Origin: Pseudomonadota bacterium
GTDB taxonomy: Bacteria; Pseudomonadota; Alphaproteobacteria; Rhizobiales; Beijerinckiaceae
DNA length: 9,062 nucleotides
Direction of reading: 5' to 3'
NCBI GenBank assembly: GCA_021780015.1
Contig: JAJXZN010000282.1
Coordinates: 1 to 9,062, forward strand
Each line of letters opens with the position of its first letter. The stretch's first letter is position 1. Below the pieces are notes generated by a model. It had not been told where the DNA came from, did not search any database, and was given only the letters and a program-made list of their open reading frames with translations. Of this stretch, positions 6,166 to 9,062 are shown piece after piece. A program made the translations under genes and the position numbers.

Positions 6166-7164
6166 ATGACCGAACCCCGCCTCGATATTCTCGGCATCGG
6201 CAATGCCATCGTCGATGTCATCGCGCCCTGCGACGACGACTTCCTCGCCGCGCATGCGTTGAACAAAGGCGGCATGCGGCTGATCGACGAAGCCGCCGCC
6301 GAGACGCTCTATGCGGCCATGGGTCAGACGCTCGTCGTCTCCGGCGGGTCGGCCGCCAACACGATCATCGGCGCCGCGGCGCTCGGCGCCCGCGCCGGCT
6401 TCATCGGCAAGGTGAAGCAGGATCCCATCGGTCAGATGTTCGGCCATGATATCCGCGCCGCCAAGGTTGCCTTCGACACTAGCCCGGCGGCGGACGGTGT
6501 CGCCAGCGCCCGCTGCCTGATTTTGGTGACGCCCGACGGCCAGCGGACGATGAATACCTTTCTCGGCGCCTGTCAGGCTTTAAGCGAGGCGGATGTCGAT
6601 CCTGCCCAAGTCGCGGCGGCACGGATCACCTATCTCGAAGGCTATCTCTGGGACCCGCCAGCGGCCAAAACGGCCTTCCTCAAAGCCGCCGAGATCGCCC
6701 ACAAGGCCGGGCGCAAGGTGGCGCTGAGCCTGTCGGACGCCTTTTGCGTCGATCGCTACCGCGACGAATTCCTGCATTTGATCCGCAGCCGCGCGATCGA
6801 CATTCTTTTCGCCAACGAGAGCGAATTGCATTCGCTCTATCAGACCGCCGATTTCAAGACCGCCGTCGCGCAATTGCGCGAGGACGATGTTCTCGCCGCG
6901 GTGACGCGCGGCGACAAGGGCGCGCTCGTCGTGACGCGCGAAGAGACGCAGGCGATCAATGCTTTTCCGATCGAGCATCTCGTCGACACGACCGGTGCCG
7001 GCGATCTCTTCGCCGCCGGCTTTCTCGTCGGCCTGTCGCAAGAGCAGACACTCGCCGATTGCGCCCGGCTTGGCGCGCTGGCGGCGGCGGAAGTCATCCA
7101 GCACTACGGCGCGCGGCCACAGGCGGATCTGCGCGCCCTCGCGACGGAAAACGGGCTGCTGTAA
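6166..7164 (+). CDS. PfkB-family carbohydrate kinase, adenosine kinase-like
   Basis: 332-residue ribokinase-fold enzyme that phosphorylates a sugar or nucleoside hydroxyl with ATP. Motifs: the N-terminal LGIGNAIVDV (9-18), the substrate-lid di-glycine GGSAANT (60-66), the NESE segment (217-220), TRGDKGALVV (247-256) and the C-terminal PfkB signature DTTGAGDLFAAGFL (274-287), where D280 is the catalytic base and GAG forms the anion hole. The overall pattern, including GIGNAIVD, matches the alphaproteobacterial proteins usually annotated as adenosine kinase; substrate cannot be settled from motifs. If it is adenosine kinase, it would recycle adenosine released from S-adenosylhomocysteine to AMP. 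The start is uncertain: ATG 6166 fits the family N-terminus, while ATG 6130 adds 12 residues; neither has a good ribosome-binding site. It lies 101 nt after cysK and converges on coaA. Confidence 0.88.
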   Translation: MTEPRLDILGIGNAIVDVIAPCDDDFLAAHALNKGGMRLIDEAAAETLYAAMGQTLVVSGGSAANTIIGAAALGARAGFIGKVKQDPIGQMFGHDIRAAKVAFDTSPAADGVASARCLILVTPDGQRTMNTFLGACQALSEADVDPAQVAAARITYLEGYLWDPPAAKTAFLKAAEIAHKAGRKVALSLSDAFCVDRYRDEFLHLIRSRAIDILFANESELHSLYQTADFKTAVAQLREDDVLAAVTRGDKGALVVTREETQAINAFPIEHLVDTTGAGDLFAAGFLVGLSQEQTLADCARLGALAAAEVIQHYGARPQADLRALATENGLL

Positions 7165-7170
7165 CCGGCG

Positions 7171-8133
7171 CTAGAGTTTGCGCAGTTCCACCGTCTGGAT
7201 CGAATGATCCGCGTCCTTGGTCAAGACGAGGCTGGCGCGGGCGCGCGTCGGCAGAATGTTGTCGTGCAGATTGCGCAGGTTGATCCTCGTCCAGATGTCG
7301 CGCGCCATCGTCTCGGCCTCGGCATCGGACAAATCCGCATATTTGCGGAAGTAGGAGCGCGGGTCGCGGAACGCCGTCTGCCGCAGCCGCTGAAAGCGGG
7401 CGATATACCATTGTTCGAGGTCGTTCTCGTCGGCATCGAGATAGACCGAAAAATCGAAGAAGTCGGAAACGAAGGCGCTCGCGCGTCCATCCTTCGGCGG
7501 GCGGCCGGGCTGCAGCACGTTGAGCCCTTCGACGATCAGAATGTCGGGGCGATCGACGGCGACGAATTCGTCCGGCATGATGTCATAAGTCAGATGCGAA
7601 TAGACCGGCGCGCGGACGTTGCGCGTGCCGGCCTTCACATCGGAGAGAAAGTTGACGAGCGCGATGCTGTCATAGCTCTCGGGAAAGCCCTTCTTGTCCA
7701 TGAGGCCTTCGGCGGCGAGCACGGCGTTCGGATGGAGAAAGCCGTCGGTCGTGACGAGCTGGACTTTCGGCGTGTTGGGCCAGCGCGACAGGAGCGCACA
7801 CATGACGCGCGCCAGCGTCGATTTGCCGGCTGCAACGGAGCCGGCGACACCGATGATGTAAGGCACCTTGCCGTCTTCGGTGCCGAGGAAGCGGTGCGTC
7901 GCCTTGTAGAGGCCCTGCGTCGCGGCGACGTAAAGCGCCAACAGGCGCGAGAGCGGCAGATAAATCTCGATGACTTCGTTGATCGACAAAGGCTCGCTCA
8001 GCGAGCGCAGCCTGTTTAAATCTTCGAGCGTCAGGGTCAGCGGCGTATCGGCGCGCAAAGCCGCCCATTCGCTTCGCGTGAAGCGATGATAGGGCGAGAG
8101 AATCGCCGGGGGCTGCATGACGCGCTCGTCCAT
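7171..8133 (-). CDS. coaA: Pantothenate kinase, type I (CoaA)
   Basis: 320-residue bacterial type I pantothenate kinase. It phosphorylates pantothenate with ATP, the first and usually rate-controlling step of CoA synthesis, and the family is feedback-inhibited by CoA. It closely follows E. coli CoaA (316 aa): [14 protein letters not shown] (21-34), [10 protein letters not shown] (56-65), the Walker A loop GSVAAGKS (98-105, K104), TTDGFLHPN (128-136, catalytic D130), KKGFPESYD (147-155), [10 protein letters not shown] (175-184, H180), [11 protein letters not shown] (198-208) and [15 protein letters not shown] (292-306). ATG 8133 is chosen because GGGAGA precedes it and the N-terminus then matches E. 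coli in length. ATG 8178 and ATG 8118 are in-frame alternatives without good ribosome-binding sites. It follows hisE after 93 nt and ends 6 bp from the convergent kinase gene. Confidence 0.95.
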   Translation of the reverse strand: MDERVMQPPAILSPYHRFTRSEWAALRADTPLTLTLEDLNRLRSLSEPLSINEVIEIYLPLSRLLALYVAATQGLYKATHRFLGTEDGKVPYIIGVAGSVAAGKSTLARVMCALLSRWPNTPKVQLVTTDGFLHPNAVLAAEGLMDKKGFPESYDSIALVNFLSDVKAGTRNVRAPVYSHLTYDIMPDEFVAVDRPDILIVEGLNVLQPGRPPKDGRASAFVSDFFDFSVYLDADENDLEQWYIARFQRLRQTAFRDPRSYFRKYADLSDAEAETMARDIWTRINLRNLHDNILPTRARASLVLTKDADHSIQTVELRKL

Positions 8134-8136
8134 GAC

Positions 8137-8142
8137 TCTCCC
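8137..8142 (-). promoter_or_regulatory. Shine-Dalgarno of coaA, supports the ATG at 8133
   Basis: On the minus strand GGGAGA lies 3 nt before ATG (8133-8131). No comparable element precedes the ATG at 8178 or at 8118. Confidence 0.6.
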
Positions 8143-8176
8143 GGCCGTCTGACGCCCGCGAAGGAGATGGGATTGC

Positions 8177-8205
8177 ATTTTAATTCGGCAAATTCTTTTT
8201 TTAAA
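8177..8205 (-). promoter_or_regulatory. Candidate promoter for coaA
   Basis: On the minus strand TTTAAA (8205-8200, 4/6 to -35) and TAAAAT (8182-8177, 5/6 to -10) are 17 nt apart in the most AT-rich stretch of the window. The predicted start near 8170 would lie downstream of the ATG at 8178, agreeing with translation from 8133. coaA may thus have its own promoter besides read-through from hisE. Confidence 0.35.
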
Positions 8206-8226
8206 CCGGCCAAAAGGTGAATTGAT

Positions 8227-8556
8227 TTATTTTACGTCTTGTTTCCGCGCCGCTTTTTCTTCGTGACCGGATTGTCGCGTGCGCCGTTCGAGTTCGGATA
8301 GAACATCGTCGAGCCGAACCCCGCGCGACTGAAGCACGACGAGCAAGTGGTAAAGCAGGTCGGCGCTTTCGCCGACAAGCGCTTTCGTCTCGCCTTCGAT
8401 TGCGGCAATCACGGTTTCGACCGCCTCTTCGCCGAGCTTTTTCGCGGCGCGGGCTTGGCCCGCGTCGAGCAGCGATTTCGTATAGGAATCTTTCGCGCTC
8501 GCCCCGGCGCGCCGGGCGATGATCGCGGCAAGATCGGCGAGTGTGAAATTGCTCAT
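8227..8556 (-). CDS. hisE: Phosphoribosyl-ATP pyrophosphatase (HisE)
   Basis: 109-residue all-alpha pyrophosphohydrolase of the MazG-like superfamily. It converts phosphoribosyl-ATP to phosphoribosyl-AMP, the second step of histidine synthesis. The acidic metal-binding helices are visible: [12 protein letters not shown] (41-52, E43, E44, E47) and [18 protein letters not shown] (63-80, E63 and D66). Length is usual for stand-alone HisE and there is no HisI domain. The charged tail [12 protein letters not shown] is variable in the family. ATG 8556 is chosen because [10 protein letters not shown] fits the family start; the open frame continues upstream only as a shadow of hisF. The hisF stop is 7 nt upstream, and its TGA is part of the TGAGGG that probably serves as ribosome-binding site (GAGGG, 8565-8561), so hisF and hisE are coupled. 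Confidence 0.95.
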   Translation of the reverse strand: MSNFTLADLAAIIARRAGASAKDSYTKSLLDAGQARAAKKLGEEAVETVIAAIEGETKALVGESADLLYHLLVVLQSRGVRLDDVLSELERRTRQSGHEEKAARKQDVK

Positions 8557-8563
8557 AAGGCCC

Positions 8564-9062
8564 TCACGCGACGGCTGCGGTGGCCGCGACGCCGTCGAGG
8601 CGGACCGCAACGCCGTGTTCCGCCATATAGGTCTTGGCTTCGGCGATAGAGAATTCACCGAAATGGAAGATCGAAGCGGCGAGCGCGGCGCTGGCGCCGC
8701 CGTCACGCAAACCCGCGACCAGATGGTCGAGCGTGCCGACGCCGCCCGAGGCGATCACCGGCACATTGACGGCATCGACGACGGCGCGGGTGAGGGCGAT
8801 GTCGAAACCCGATCGTGTGCCGTCGCGGTCCATCGAGGTCAGCAGGATTTCGCCGGCGCCGAGGCGCACGACTTCGCGCGCGTAATCGATGGCATCGAGG
8901 CCGGTCGGCTTGCGGCCGCCGTGCGTAAAGATTTCCCAGCGGCCGGGCGAAACCTGTTTCGCATCGATCGCGACGACAATGCACTGGCTGCCGAATTTCT
9001 CCGCGCCGGCGCGGACGAAATCGCGGTTCTGCACCGCCGCCGTGTTGATGCCGACCTTGTCG
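8564..9062 (-). CDS. hisF: Imidazole glycerol phosphate synthase cyclase subunit HisF (C-terminal part)
   Basis: The last 165 codons of hisF; the frame stays open to the window edge, so the N-terminal third, with the first catalytic aspartate, is missing. HisF is the (beta/alpha)8 cyclase subunit that, with the glutaminase HisH, turns PRFAR and ammonia into imidazole glycerol phosphate and AICAR. Recognisable segments, reading into the gene: [14 protein letters not shown] at the edge, [13 protein letters not shown] (second catalytic aspartate), [47 protein letters not shown] (phosphate-binding) and the ending [21 protein letters not shown] nine-residue tail rich in alanine follows. Apparent start codons inside the window are internal. 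It is the promoter-proximal gene seen of the hisF-hisE(-coaA) run. Confidence 0.96.
   Translation of the reverse strand, partial: DKVGINTAAVQNRDFVRAGAEKFGSQCIVVAIDAKQVSPGRWEIFTHGGRKPTGLDAIDYAREVVRLGAGEILLTSMDRDGTRSGFDIALTRAVVDAVNVPVIASGGVGTLDHLVAGLRDGGASAALAASIFHFGEFSIAEAKTYMAEHGVAVRLDGVAATAAVA

Noticed and set aside
7204..8019. Plus-strand open frame of 271 codons opposite coaA
   Set aside because: Lies wholly within coaA, whose motifs match E. coli CoaA along its length; the antisense product looks like a composition artefact.
8196..8202. Run of seven T on the plus strand as an intrinsic terminator
   Set aside because: No stable stem precedes it on the plus strand, and for the minus-strand his/coaA genes it reads as an A-run.
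8557..8706. N-terminal 50-residue extension of HisE
   Set aside because: It is the out-of-frame reading of hisF and its composition (Ser/Arg/Pro-rich) is unlike HisE; ATG 8556 gives the usual length.
1..9062. Mobile element, CRISPR array, prophage, tRNA or toxin-antitoxin system
   Set aside because: I saw no transposase or integrase, regular spaced repeats or tRNA-like cloverleaf. All sizeable frames are accounted for by conserved housekeeping genes plus the Rrf2-peroxiredoxin-cysK-kinase group.

Overview
The window looks like core chromosome of an alphaproteobacterium, probably of the Rhizobiales (Hyphomicrobiales). Base composition is high-GC throughout, apart from short AT-rich intergenic islands. 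Two gene orders point the same way: ubiE-ubiB-coaBC-dut on the + strand and hisF-hisE-coaA on the - strand, both of which I recall as common in that group. The family placement was made by reading, not by a database search. I see no mobile element, CRISPR array, tRNA or rRNA.

Left region (1-4198, + strand): a tightly packed run of five genes. It starts with the 3' part of ubiE, followed by ubiB (TTG start inside the ubiE stop), coaBC (GTG start), dut (8-nt overlap) and an Rrf2-family regulator (4-nt ATGA overlap with dut). The first two genes serve ubiquinone synthesis, coaBC makes 4'-phosphopantetheine for coenzyme A, and dut keeps uracil out of DNA. The regulator is the odd member and is probably translationally coupled to the housekeeping genes.

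Middle region (4199-7164, + strand): a 151-nt leader with a candidate promoter, an imperfect palindrome and two GC-rich hairpins precedes a 1-Cys (Prx6-type) peroxiredoxin. Next come cysK (cysteine synthase A) and a PfkB-family kinase resembling adenosine kinase. An Rrf2 regulator next to a thiol peroxidase and cysteine synthase recalls the CymR-CysK system of Firmicutes. A short AT-rich word, AATTTTGnnATG, occurs upstream of both the peroxiredoxin and cysK. This is the most interesting lead in the window, but it remains a hypothesis.

Right region (7171-9062, - strand): hisF (5' end beyond the window), hisE and coaA read leftwards and converge on the PfkB gene with only 6 bp between stop codons. 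coaA (first step of CoA synthesis) and coaBC (middle steps) flank cysK, whose product cysteine is the substrate CoaB condenses with 4'-phosphopantothenate. The window therefore carries several genes around cysteine and CoA metabolism, although they lie in separate transcription units.
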